This document shows positions 1-7,060 of a stretch of DNA of 39,178 nucleotides, one piece after another. Position 1 is the first letter of the stretch. Each line of letters opens with the position of its first letter. The notes beneath the pieces were generated by a model. The model was given only the letters and a program-made list of their open reading frames with translations. It searched no databases and was not told where the DNA came from. The translations under genes were made by a program, and so were the position numbers. The stretch is from Deltaproteobacteria bacterium (lineage in GTDB: Bacteria > Desulfobacterota > Desulfobaccia > Desulfobaccales > 0-14-0-80-60-11), in assembly GCA_016874945.1 (NCBI GenBank), contig VGSO01000001.1:1-39178 (forward strand), read 5' to 3'.

Positions 1-1
1 A

Positions 2-143
2 GTGAGCAGGGAGCGGTGAGCAGTAAGCAGTTGGCTGTTGGCTGTTGGCTGTTAGTGTTTTTTTTCGTCCTACGTTCGCGAAACTCAAAACTCAAAACTC
101 AAAACTCAAAACTGTCAACTGTTAACTGTTAACTGTCAACTCA
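2..143. repeat. Heptanucleotide tandem arrays upstream of rimO
   Basis: Two arrays with a strict 7-nt period. Positions 2-57 hold eight units drifting from GTGAGCA through GTAAGCA to GTTGGCT (three perfect copies) and GTTAGTG. Positions 81-143 hold nine units: AAACTCA four times, then AAACTGT, CAACTGT, TAACTGT twice and CAACTCA. The last unit ends one base before the rimO ATG, so the repeat occupies the place where a ribosome binding site should be. Positions 58-80 are a T-run and unrelated sequence. Confidence 0.9.
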
Positions 144-1478
144 ATGAAAATCTACACCGTCAGCCTGGGGTGTCCCAAAAACCTGGTGGACACCGAAATA
201 ATGTTAGGTAATTTAACCCGGGAGGGCTGGGAGGTGGTGGATGATCCCCGGGCCGCGTCCCTCCTCCTGGTGAACACCTGCGCCTTTATCGCCCCCGCGT
301 CCCAGGAGGCGGTGGATGCCATATTGGAGTTGGCCCGTTATAAGGAAAATGACTCCGGCAAACTATTGGCCGTCACCGGCTGCCTGGTGCAGCGGTATGG
401 GCCGGACTTGGAGCAGCTTCTCCCCGAAGTGGACCTCTTTGTGGGGGTCCACGATTTCCCCCAACTTCCCCATTTGTTGCGGCAGCTCGGAGAAGGCCGG
501 GGCCGCCGCCTGTGGCATCATGCCCGGCCCTACGACTACCGCGAGCCCCAGCCCCGGTTGGCCGCCACCCCCCGGCATCTGGCCTACCTCAAGATCGCCG
601 AAGGCTGCAGCCACGCCTGCACTTTCTGCGTCATTCCCCGGATCCGGGGGCCATACCGCAGCCGCCCCCTGGATACCCTTATTCACGAGGCCCTGGACCT
701 GGCCGCCCAAGGGGTCAAGGAGCTGATACTGGTGGCCCAGGACACCACCGCCTACAGCCGGGATGGGGGGGGCCGGCCCGGTTTGCCGGACTTGCTCCGG
801 GAACTGGGCCGCCTGCCGGGGTTCACCTGGCTCCGGGTGCTGTACAGCCACCCGGCCCGCATCACTCGGGAGCTGGTCGAGACCATGGCCGCCCTGCCCC
901 AGGTGGCCCCTTATCTGGACCTCCCCATCCAGCACGGACATGACGAGATGCTGCGGCGCATGGGCCGGGGGTATAACCGGGCGAAGGTTATAGAGGCCTG
1001 CCGCCTCATCCGGGAGGTCCTGCCCCAGGCGGCGCTGCGCACCAGCGTCATGGTGGGATTTCCGGGGGAGACGGAAGACCATTTCCAGGCCCTGTTAGAC
1101 CTGGTCCAGGAAGTCCGGTTCCACCACCTGGGGGTCTTTCTTTATTCGCCCGAAGAAGGAGCGCCCGCGGCGAAATTTGCCGGTGCCCCGCCCCGCCGGG
1201 TTGTCCGCCGGCGGGCCCAGCGCCTCAAGGCGCTCCAGGCCCGCATCGTCAAAGAAAGACTCAAGGCCCTGGTGGGCGCCCGCCAACCGGTGCTGGTGGA
1301 AGGGGTCAGCCCGGAAAGCGAATATCTTCTCAGTGGCCGCCTCATCACCCAGGCGCCGGACATCGACGGCCAGGTTTATATCACCGCAGGAGAAGGCCGC
1401 GTCGGCGAGGTCCAGATGGTCAAAATAACCCGGGCCTTGGCTTATGACCTGGTGGGGGAGATTGTAACCGCCGATTAA
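144..1478 (+). CDS. rimO: Ribosomal protein S12 methylthiotransferase RimO
   Basis: Radical-SAM methylthiotransferase that adds a methylthio group to the conserved aspartate of ribosomal protein S12 in the cytoplasm. The 444-residue length is normal for the family. An N-terminal UPF0004 domain carries Cys10 (SLGCPKN), Cys46 (VNTCAFI) and Cys80 (VTGC), the expected ligands of the auxiliary [4Fe-4S] cluster. The radical-SAM motif is CSHACTFC (Cys155, Cys159, Cys162), followed by IPRIRGPYRSRP, which is diagnostic of RimO over MiaB. A TRAM-like domain occupies roughly residues 375-440. The ATG at 144 gives the canonical MKIYTVSLGC start, but no Shine-Dalgarno is visible because a heptanucleotide array runs up to the start codon. 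The TAA stop lies inside a dispersed repeat. The next gene lies 118 nt downstream on the same strand, so co-transcription is possible. Confidence 0.96.
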   Translation: MKIYTVSLGCPKNLVDTEIMLGNLTREGWEVVDDPRAASLLLVNTCAFIAPASQEAVDAILELARYKENDSGKLLAVTGCLVQRYGPDLEQLLPEVDLFVGVHDFPQLPHLLRQLGEGRGRRLWHHARPYDYREPQPRLAATPRHLAYLKIAEGCSHACTFCVIPRIRGPYRSRPLDTLIHEALDLAAQGVKELILVAQDTTAYSRDGGGRPGLPDLLRELGRLPGFTWLRVLYSHPARITRELVETMAALPQVAPYLDLPIQHGHDEMLRRMGRGYNRAKVIEACRLIREVLPQAALRTSVMVGFPGETEDHFQALLDLVQEVRFHHLGVFLYSPEEGAPAAKFAGAPPRRVVRRRAQRLKALQARIVKERLKALVGARQPVLVEGVSPESEYLLSGRLITQAPDIDGQVYITAGEGRVGEVQMVKITRALAYDLVGEIVTAD

Positions 1479-1531
1479 CGCGGATGAACCCAGATATTAT
1501 TATCTGTGTTTATCCCGGGGCATCTGTGGCT
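1473..1531. repeat. Dispersed intergenic repeat overlapping the rimO stop
   Basis: The segment begins GATTAACGCGGATGAAC and ends ATCTGTG...CATCTGTGGCT. It resembles the 'GCGGATTAACGCGGATGAAC...ATCTGTGTTCATCTGTGGC' type of sequence that I recall from intergenic regions of many bacterial genomes. The rimO TAA (1476-1478) lies inside it, so the repeat appears to have landed on, or created, the end of the gene. The family assignment is from memory and was not searched. Confidence 0.5.
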
Positions 1532-1596
1532 CCTCTCCATCTTCAGTTGACTTCCTGCCGGAAGTAAGTTATTTTCTTCACAATAATAAACCCTTT

Positions 1597-2565
1597 ATGA
1601 AGCCCAACTCCATTCTCCGGGAACTGAAAGGCGAGGTGGCCGCCATCAACCAGGCCCTGGCGGCTAATCTCCAGACCCATGTGCCCCTGATTTCCCAGGT
1701 GGGGCAGCACATCCTGCTCTCCGGCGGGAAACGGGTCCGGCCCCTCCTTTTCCTCCTTTCCGCCCGCATGTGCGGCTGCCGGGGCGAGCACCTGGCCGAT
1801 TTCTCCACCATTTTTGAATACCTCCACGCCGCCACCCTGCTCCACGACGACGTGGTGGACGCAGCCGCGGTGCGCCGGGGCCTGTCCACCGCCAACACCA
1901 TCTGGGGGAACCAGGCCGTCATCCTGGTGGGGGATTTTCTCCTGGCCAAAGCCCTGTCCCTGGCAGTGACCACCAACCGGCTGAAGGTCCTCCAGGTGCT
2001 GTCCCACACCACCACCATGATGGCGGAAGGGGAGATTTTGCAGCTTCTGCACACCGGCAACCTGGATTTAACGGAAGCCGAATATTTCGAAGTCATCAAC
2101 CGGAAGACCGCCATCCTCATGGCCGCGGCCTGCCGCATCGGCGCCATCCTGGGGGATGCCCCGCCGGAGCAGGAAGAGGCCCTGGCCCAGATGGGCCTCA
2201 ACCTGGGCATCACCTTCCAGGTGGTGGACGATATCCTGGATTTTGTGGGCGATGAAAAGGAGTTGGGGAAACCGGTGTGCGCCGATCTTAAAGAGGGCCG
2301 GGTCACCCTGCCCTTGATTCATGCCTTGAGCCGCGCCGAGTCCCAGGACCGGCAGCGCCTCCAAGAGGCGGCTCGGAATTTAACCCCGGAATTGGTCCCG
2401 GAACTGAGGAAACTCCTGGATCAATACGGCTCCCTGAACCACGCCCGGAGCACTGCCCGCCAATACACCCTCAAGGCCCAGGACAACCTGGCCCTTTTCC
2501 CTCCCAGCCGGGAAAAAGAGTATTTCCAGGCCATTACCGCGGAACTGCTTGACCGTACGCATTAA
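1597..2565 (+). CDS. ispB: Trans-isoprenyl (octaprenyl/polyprenyl) diphosphate synthase
   Basis: Cytoplasmic all-trans prenyl chain elongation from isopentenyl and allylic diphosphates. It probably makes the side chain of a respiratory quinone (menaquinone in most Desulfobacterota). The 322-residue protein has the GGKRVRP substrate motif (43-49). Its first aspartate-rich motif is DDVVD (84-88) and its second is DDILD (211-215), both complete. The residue before the first motif is a His (LLHDDVVD), as in long- and medium-chain synthases. Product chain length cannot be read from sequence, so the ispB symbol is by family resemblance; a heptaprenyl synthase (HepT/HepB type) is the alternative. 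The ATG at 1597 gives a normal N-terminus, but no clear ribosome binding site is visible. A hairpin followed by T-rich sequence follows the stop. Confidence 0.88.
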   Translation: MKPNSILRELKGEVAAINQALAANLQTHVPLISQVGQHILLSGGKRVRPLLFLLSARMCGCRGEHLADFSTIFEYLHAATLLHDDVVDAAAVRRGLSTANTIWGNQAVILVGDFLLAKALSLAVTTNRLKVLQVLSHTTTMMAEGEILQLLHTGNLDLTEAEYFEVINRKTAILMAAACRIGAILGDAPPEQEEALAQMGLNLGITFQVVDDILDFVGDEKELGKPVCADLKEGRVTLPLIHALSRAESQDRQRLQEAARNLTPELVPELRKLLDQYGSLNHARSTARQYTLKAQDNLALFPPSREKEYFQAITAELLDRTH

Positions 2566-2581
2566 TTCCTGAATTCTCCCG

Positions 2582-2634
2582 CAAAATTTTGGGGGAAATG
2601 GGGCAACTCTGCCCCTGCCCCAAAAAATTTTTTG
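2582..2634 (+). terminator. Probable rho-independent terminator after the prenyl synthase
   Basis: Nested inverted repeat. An outer arm with AAATTTTGGGG pairs imperfectly with CCCCAAAAAATTT. The inner arm GGGGC (2600-2604) pairs with GCCCC (2611-2615) around a six-base loop. It ends in a T-run and starts 17 nt after the stop codon. The A/T symmetry could let it work on both strands. Confidence 0.6.
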
Positions 2635-2660
2635 ACTTGTGTCTAACAGGAAATTATGGT
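2632..2660 (+). promoter_or_regulatory. Candidate sigma70 promoter
   Basis: TTGACT at 2632-2637, a 17-nt spacer, then TATGGT at 2655-2660. The -35 is a 5/6 match and the -10 a 4/6 match to consensus. It lies about 400 nt before the next credible start codon (3058), which implies a long leader or an unannotated transcript. Confidence 0.4.
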
Positions 2661-3057
2661 ATATTTTTATTAACCTTTAAAGGAAGACCCATGTTTACCC
2701 CGCAAGGATCATGTTCTATTAAAAACTGTTGCCGTAGGGAGCCCAGCCGATCCTCTAACCCCATAGCGCTCTTCCTAATTGGGCCGACGCTCATAACCAG
2801 CATCTTCGAAACGCTGCAACCGTCTAACCCCTTTACAAAACCGAAAAAATAAATCCCTTGTCCGGAGTTCAAAGAGGAGGTCCGGAAGTGGGCGCAGCCG
2901 GCTGCAAACTTCACCTGGATAAATCCCGAGAGAAGGGAGGTGGCTATCGAGGTAAAGGTTTCTAGCCTGATGGAAAGCAATTTTGGTCGGATCAGTCGGA
3001 CACAGCATCCTTAACAGATTTCTTAAAGTATCGGGGCAGAAGAAAAGGAGGTTTGAC
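2661..3057 (+). other. Gene-free leader region upstream of the GVYG-repeat protein
   Basis: About 400 nt without a convincing gene; an open frame at 2589-2852 has no ribosome binding site and low-complexity content. Structural hints are two TCCGGA palindromic hexamers flanking 2857-2888, a GGCTA/TAGCC pair around 2941-2968, and a TCGGATCAGTCGGA direct repeat near 2986-2999. The composition changes from AT-rich (2640-2700) to mixed. It could be a structured 5' leader, but no known riboswitch consensus could be fitted. The strong AAGGAGG ribosome binding site for the next gene is at its 3' end. Confidence 0.35.
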
Positions 3058-4170
3058 ATGAAGGCGCCCAAAATTTTGTTGAGCGCTTTGGCCATCCTGG
3101 CCACCTTGTCCCTTCTGATTTCCGTCGGGCCCGTAGTGGGGGCTGATTGCGGCTTTACCCTGCCGTGCGACGACAGCGTGAGCGTTGCACCCCCCACCCC
3201 GGCCCTGAAGATTTCCAATCCCGCCGGGGCCGGCATCGGCATCATGGGCGCCGCTCACGGCATCGGGGTTTTGGGGCAAACTGAGATCAATTTTGGCGTG
3301 GTGGGAGAAGCCACGGGTTCCGGGAAGGGCGTGAGGGGTTACTCTGCAAGCGGCGTGGGGGTTGAAGGCTGGAGCACCGGGTCCTCTGCCGGGGTAAACG
3401 GGGTGAATGGCAATATGACCGATACCGGCGGCCCGGGGGTATACGGGAACAGTTATAACACTGGCGTGTACGGCCTGGCCCCGAAAATCGGAGTCTTTGG
3501 CAAAACCGGCGGCACGGCCCCCCATGCCGGCGTCAAGGGGCAAAACACGGGGACCGGCTACGGCGTCTATGGCATCAGTTTTAATGGTGTCGCCGGCTAT
3601 TTTGCAATCACCAACCGGGCCAGTGCCAAAACGGCTCTCATGGCGGTAACCAGCGGCAACGGCTGGGCCGGGCAATTTGTTGCCAAAGGCGCCCAGGGCC
3701 GCGGCGTCTATATCTCCACCCCCATCGGCAACCAGGGGCTGGAGGTGGTGGGCGGCCTCAAGAACGCGGTGGTGGCCACCTCCCAGGGAGCCCGCTCCCT
3801 TTCGGCCGAGGAGTCCACGGGCGTCTACTTCACTGATTACGGCTTCGGCAAGCTCAAGGACGGCCAGGCGGTAATCAAAATCGATCCCGTCTTCGCCGAG
3901 ACCGTCAACCTGAACCAGGATTACTTTGTCTTTTTGCAGCCCTACGCCAAGGCGGAATTGTATGTGAGCCAAACCGGCCCCAAGGCCTTTGAGGTGCGCC
4001 TGAACACGGGCGACCCCGAGGCCCGATTCGCCTACCGTCTGGTGGGCAAGCGCCGGGGCTTCGAGCAGGCCCGCCTGCAGCCCGCTCCCTGGGCCGACAA
4101 CGACCCCAACCTATATCCCCAGAAGGGCGCCGACAAGGTGGCTGCAGTCCAGGTAAAGGAAAACAAATAG
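3058..4170 (+). CDS. Secreted GVYG-repeat protein of unknown function
   Basis: 370 residues from the ATG at 3058, chosen because AAGGAGG lies 6 nt upstream and because it starts a clear signal peptide (MKAPKILLSALAILATLSLLISVGPVVGA). An upstream in-frame start at 2983 would bury that signal. After a short Cys-containing segment, residues about 55-185 are built of glycine-rich repeats with cores GVLG, GVVG, GVRG, GVEG, GVNG, GVYG, GVFG, GVKG and GVAG, roughly every 10-20 residues. This pattern is typical of stacked beta-helical or fibre-like proteins. The C-terminal 120 residues (GLSAEESTGVYFTDYGFGKL...VNLNQDYFVFLQPY...YRLVGKRRGFEQ) resemble a domain I recall at the end of similar large repeat proteins in other bacteria. 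Likely exported and possibly surface-attached. No catalytic motif is seen. It is a single gene between a candidate promoter and a hairpin. Confidence 0.75.
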   Translation: MKAPKILLSALAILATLSLLISVGPVVGADCGFTLPCDDSVSVAPPTPALKISNPAGAGIGIMGAAHGIGVLGQTEINFGVVGEATGSGKGVRGYSASGVGVEGWSTGSSAGVNGVNGNMTDTGGPGVYGNSYNTGVYGLAPKIGVFGKTGGTAPHAGVKGQNTGTGYGVYGISFNGVAGYFAITNRASAKTALMAVTSGNGWAGQFVAKGAQGRGVYISTPIGNQGLEVVGGLKNAVVATSQGARSLSAEESTGVYFTDYGFGKLKDGQAVIKIDPVFAETVNLNQDYFVFLQPYAKAELYVSQTGPKAFEVRLNTGDPEARFAYRLVGKRRGFEQARLQPAPWADNDPNLYPQKGADKVAAVQVKENK

Positions 4171-4227
4171 TTCGAGTCATTGTTAACCGCCTAGCCCCAA
4201 AGAACCCGGAGGCTTGCAAAATCTCCC

Positions 4228-4253
4228 GGCCCTGGCCGCAGGCCGCCAGGGCC
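4228..4253. terminator. Hairpin between convergent genes
   Basis: GGCCCTGG (4228-4235) pairs with CCAGGGCC (4246-4253) around a 10-nt loop in the 131-nt gap between convergent genes. The flank TAAATTTCTT is only weakly T-rich, so termination is plausible but not strong. Confidence 0.4.
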
Positions 4254-4270
4254 GTAAATTTCTTCCCGGT

Positions 4271-4306
4271 GTAATTCTTTGTGCCCTCTGTGCCTCTGTG
4301 GTTAAA
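4271..4306. repeat. Dispersed repeat at the 3' end of the metallo-hydrolase gene
   Basis: Contains TTTGTGCC, TCTGTGCC and TCTGTGG followed by TTAAA. This matches a type of short intergenic repeat ('CTTTGTGCCCTCTGTGCCTCTGTGG') that I recall from many unrelated genomes. Its TTA (4302-4304) is the complement of the stop codon of the minus-strand gene, so that gene ends inside the repeat. Confidence 0.45.
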
Positions 4307-5057
4307 CTTGAACCCGCAACCCGTCTTCCGCCCGGATAATTTCGCCGGGAAATTCCTGCCCGGCCAAAGCCGCCACGTCCACCTCATCACAAGGGGGATA
4401 AAAATGGGTCAGCACCAGCCTTTTCACCCCGGCCCGGGCCGCCAGGCGCCCGGCCTCCTGGGGAGTGAGATGCCCCGGCACCTTGAAGGGGTTGGCGGCT
4501 TCCAGCACCAGCAAGTCCGCGCCGTTCGCCAGATCCACCAATGAATCGCTTTCGTCCGTGTCGCCGGAATAGACCAGACTGACCCCTTCAGCCTCCAGGC
4601 GGTAGGCCAGGCTGCTCTCGATGTGGTTGGGGGGCGCGCTTCTGATCACCAGCCCCGGCCAGGAAATTTCACTTGGTCCGTCCGTGGGTAATTCCCTAAG
4701 TTCCATCAAGCCCGGAGGCGCCTTTACCCAATCGCCGTAGGCCATGCTGAGGCCGGCATAAAAATCCGTGAAACCCCGGGCCGCCAGCAGGGTAAACGGC
4801 TCTTTCCGGGTATATCCCAGAGAATAACGGGTGGCAAAGAGAAAAGGGACCAGGTCGCCCACGTGGTCCGGGTGGAAATGGCTCAAGGCGATGATGTCCA
4901 CCTGGTTGAAGTCCAGGCCGTATTTTAACATGGACCGCAGGGCGCCGCTCCCCAGATCCAGAAGGATCAGCTTCTCCGCGGCCTTCACCGCCAGGGCGGG
5001 GGCGCCCCGGCGCAAGGACGGAACCCCGGTCCCCGAGCCGATGACGAGCAGTTCCAT
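4302..5057 (-). CDS. MBL-fold metallo-hydrolase, RNase Z/arylsulfatase-like
   Basis: 251-residue cytoplasmic metallo-beta-lactamase-fold hydrolase. It opens MELLVIGSGTGVPS, the first strand typical of the RNase Z/ElaC-like branch, followed by LLDLGSG. The metal motif is HFHPDH (His60, His62, Asp64, His65), and later ligands are the Asp in VYSGDT and the His in VLTHFYPP. The protein is shorter than authentic RNase Z (about 300 residues) and lacks an obvious exosite insertion. Substrate is therefore open: tRNA 3' processing is possible, but a small-molecule phospho- or sulfo-diesterase is at least as likely. It is transcribed alone, convergent with the GVYG-repeat gene. Its start is 8 nt from a heptanucleotide array, so its own promoter must overlap that array or lie in the upstream gene. 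Confidence 0.85.
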   Translation of the reverse strand: MELLVIGSGTGVPSLRRGAPALAVKAAEKLILLDLGSGALRSMLKYGLDFNQVDIIALSHFHPDHVGDLVPFLFATRYSLGYTRKEPFTLLAARGFTDFYAGLSMAYGDWVKAPPGLMELRELPTDGPSEISWPGLVIRSAPPNHIESSLAYRLEAEGVSLVYSGDTDESDSLVDLANGADLLVLEAANPFKVPGHLTPQEAGRLAARAGVKRLVLTHFYPPCDEVDVAALAGQEFPGEIIRAEDGLRVQV

Positions 5058-5065
5058 AAAATAAT

Positions 5066-5142
5066 GGTCCTCGGTCTTCGGTCTTCGGTCAAAGAAGACG
5101 AAATTAAATACCGAAAACCGAAGACCGAAAACCGAAAACCGT
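5066..5142. repeat. Heptanucleotide tandem array, 11 units, internally inverted
   Basis: Eleven 7-nt units in unbroken register: GGTCCTC, GGTCTTC twice, GGTCAAA, GAAGACG, AAATTAA, ATACCGA, AAACCGA, AGACCGA, AAACCGA, AAACCGT. The left part (GGTCTTC) is roughly the reverse complement of the right part (GAAGACCG), so the array can fold on itself. It fills nearly all of the gap between two minus-strand genes, from 8 nt after one start codon to 2 nt before the other stop. Confidence 0.9.
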
Positions 5143-5144
5143 CT

Positions 5145-5669
5145 TTATTGTCCGTCCACGTGGCCCATCTGTTTGACGTAGAACCAGTCCGCCGGGTCGG
5201 AGAGGTAGTTGTGCATATCCAGGAGGGCCAGGAGGTGGCCCCGTTCCTCGTGGGCCACGCTCATGAAGAAGCGCCGGGCCAGAGGGTCCAGGGTTTCCTT
5301 GGCCAACTTGGTGTAGTAATCGATGGAGCACTCTTCCATTTTGATGCCGGTGCGTAGGGCCTGAAGGTCATCCTGGCCCCCGGCCCCCTCTTTTTCCTTG
5401 GCCATGGCCAGGACGCAGACGTACGGCTCGTGCTTGGGAGGCTTGAATTCCGCCAGGGACGCGGTCCAGTGGGGGTCTTTCTGAATGCTCTGGTAGATTT
5501 CGTTGAACTTCTGGATGTGGTAGATCTCCGATTCCGCCAGGTATTCCAGAATTTCCCGGACGCCTTCGCTTTGAACTTTTTTGGCGGCCTCCAGGTAGAA
5601 CTGGCGGCCCTCCACTTCCATCTGCACCGCGTCTTTTAAGGCCTGGAGCATGTATTCCTGCACTTTCAT
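5145..5669 (-). CDS. Ferritin-like/rubrerythrin-family di-iron protein
   Basis: 174-residue all-helical protein with the four-helix di-iron pattern: EVEGRQFYLEAA (helix 1 Glu), ESEIYH (Glu48, His51; ExxH), MEECSIDYY (helix 3 Glu) and HEERGH (ExxH in helix 4). There is no C-terminal CxxC rubredoxin domain, so this is an erythrin-like or ferritin-like member, not a full rubrerythrin. Such proteins usually protect anaerobes from peroxide or store iron in the cytoplasm. The start is supported by AGGAG nine nt upstream of the ATG. It is a single gene, probably upstream of and co-directional with the MBL hydrolase. Peroxidase activity is a family-level expectation, not shown here. Confidence 0.85.
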   Translation of the reverse strand: MKVQEYMLQALKDAVQMEVEGRQFYLEAAKKVQSEGVREILEYLAESEIYHIQKFNEIYQSIQKDPHWTASLAEFKPPKHEPYVCVLAMAKEKEGAGGQDDLQALRTGIKMEECSIDYYTKLAKETLDPLARRFFMSVAHEERGHLLALLDMHNYLSDPADWFYVKQMGHVDGQ

Positions 5670-5760
5670 GGGAGGGTCTCCTCTATAGAGAATGCACCGG
5701 GAGCAACCCCGGACGGGTGATTAGACTCTTTACCCAAACATAAAGCCAGGCCGCAGCTTT

Positions 5761-5792
5761 GTCAATTCCCCGCGCCAAGACGCCAAGATGCA
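5761..5792. repeat. Dispersed repeat, copy 1 (CGCCAAGACGC type)
   Basis: TCAATTCC followed by CGCCAAGACGCCAAG and ATGCA. A near-identical segment occurs at 33548-33574 (TCAATTCCTGACGCCAAGAC, then GCGAAG). Both copies sit in intergenic sequence about 28 kb apart. Confidence 0.6.
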
Positions 5793-5895
5793 GAAAAAGT
5801 TAACTTTGGGCGGACCCAACCCTCCATAAATTTATTTATTGCCCTCTTGGGTTGGGGCTTTAACGCCCCCCAATGTTGCCATGGCCCCAGGTTCC

Positions 5896-6516
5896 ATGGT
5901 AAAAAAGACCATGCCCAGGTTCAGTCTGGATTTTCTCAAGAAGCGCCTCGCACTGGAATCTCCCCGCCCGGTTCCGGAAGAGGGCATGGTGCCTGCCGGG
6001 GTGCTGGCGCCCTTGTTTCTGAAAAATGGGACGCTCCATATCCTTTTCACCCAGCGGACCCTGACGGTGAAAGACCACAAGGGTCAGATCTCTTTTCCCG
6101 GGGGAGTCCAACACTCCGAAGATCCGGACCTGCTGACCACGGCCCTGCGGGAAACCCAGGAGGAAATCGGCTTGGACCCCCAGGCGGTGGAAGTGCTGGG
6201 GTCCTTGAAACCCATTGCCACCATCACCGGTTACTGGGTCACCGGTTTCGTGGGAGTTATCCCCCACCCTTACGACTTTCACCTCAACCCCCAGGAGGTG
6301 AAACGCCTGCTTTTCTTTCCATTGGAGGGGTTTTGCGATTCCGGGCGCTGGAGCACGGGAAATTATACCTACCGGAGCCGCAATACCCGGGTCTGTTATT
6401 GGACCCATGACAAAACGGTGATCTGGGGAGCCACCGCCCGGATTCTCCTCCATTTCCTGGCCCGCCTGGGGGAATATCCCATCCCCGGAGACCGGGAGGC
6501 CACGTGTTTGGATTAG
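5896..6516 (+). CDS. Nudix hydrolase, CoA pyrophosphatase-like
   Basis: About 206 residues from the ATG at 5896. Other in-frame starts are TTG 5839, ATG 5881 and ATG 5911; none has a good ribosome binding site, so the start is uncertain. The central segment LFTQRTLTVKDHKGQISFPGG matches the UPF0035-type signature of coenzyme A diphosphatases (NudL/Nudt7-like). It runs into a Nudix box whose catalytic helix is ALRETQEEIGL, with the metal-binding REtqEE intact. These enzymes cleave CoA to 3',5'-ADP and phosphopantetheine in the cytoplasm; other nucleoside diphosphate-X substrates remain possible. The stop codon's last base is the first base of a heptanucleotide array. Confidence 0.85.
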   Translation: MVKKTMPRFSLDFLKKRLALESPRPVPEEGMVPAGVLAPLFLKNGTLHILFTQRTLTVKDHKGQISFPGGVQHSEDPDLLTTALRETQEEIGLDPQAVEVLGSLKPIATITGYWVTGFVGVIPHPYDFHLNPQEVKRLLFFPLEGFCDSGRWSTGNYTYRSRNTRVCYWTHDKTVIWGATARILLHFLARLGEYPIPGDREATCLD

Positions 6517-6592
6517 TGAACGGTGAGCGGTGAGCAGTAAACAATAAGGAATAAACAGCCTGATAGCCGATAACCCGCAACCCGCAACCGCA
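6516..6592. repeat. Heptanucleotide tandem array, 11 units
   Basis: Units in strict 7-nt register: GTGAACG, GTGAGCG, GTGAGCA, GTAAACA, ATAAGGA, ATAAACA, GCCTGAT, AGCCGAT, AACCCGC twice, AACCGCA. The first unit starts on the last base of the Nudix gene's stop codon. The early units are the same family as those at 2-29 (GTGAGCA, GTAAGCA). Confidence 0.85.
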
Positions 6593-6723
6593 ATATCAGG
6601 GATTATTCCCGGAAAATCAGGCCATCCCCGATTTACTCCCCGTCTGTCTTGCCTCAATCTGAAGTAAAGGGTGGATTCCAAACTTTGCCGCCACCAGCCG
6701 GGTTATTTCAGGAGAAGACGCTC

Positions 6724-6909
6724 ATGCTCAGGCAATTTTCCGTAAATAATCTCACCTTGAGGCTCCTGGCCTCCCTCTGGGGCGGCTTGCTTTGCCTTTC
6801 CCTGCTCTGGCCGTCCACCCTCCATGCCGGAGATACCTCCGGGTATGGCGGCAAGCGGCAAAATACCTCCTCCTCCAGTAAGAAGTACGTCTCCAAGAAC
6901 AGGGGGTGA
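6724..6909 (+). CDS. Small exported peptide of unknown function
   Basis: 61 residues from the ATG at 6724, selected because AGGAGA lies 8 nt upstream and the product begins a signal peptide. A basic start (MLRQFSVNNLTLR) leads into a hydrophobic stretch LLASLWGGLLCLSLLW, then a probable cleavage site at LHA-GDT. The mature part is only about 25 residues, rich in Ser, Lys and Gly (GYGGKRQNTSSSSKKYVSKNRG), and carries no recognisable motif. An upstream in-frame start at 6649 would hide the signal. The gene is convergent with the polysaccharide locus. No homologue is recognised, so a real but lineage-specific small protein is inferred from the ribosome binding site and signal alone. Confidence 0.5.
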   Translation: MLRQFSVNNLTLRLLASLWGGLLCLSLLWPSTLHAGDTSGYGGKRQNTSSSSKKYVSKNRG

Positions 6910-7060
6910 CGGCGGGTCGCCTCATCTTCCCCGGCGGGGAAGAAAAGAAGTTCTGGCAAATTGCCGGGAGCCAAGTTCTATACCTGGAATTGCGATTAGC
7001 GGATAAAAGGCTCACCACCAAGATGGGATAGCAGCCCCCGTCCTCGCATCCGGAGGGGAG

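Noticed and set aside
2589..2852. Open frame of 87 codons between the prenyl synthase and the GVYG-repeat gene
   Set aside because: No ribosome binding site, starts inside the terminator hairpin, and composition does not look like protein.
2841..3057. c-di-GMP or cobalamin riboswitch in the leader
   Set aside because: Conserved core strings of these classes could not be aligned to the sequence; only generic stems were seen.
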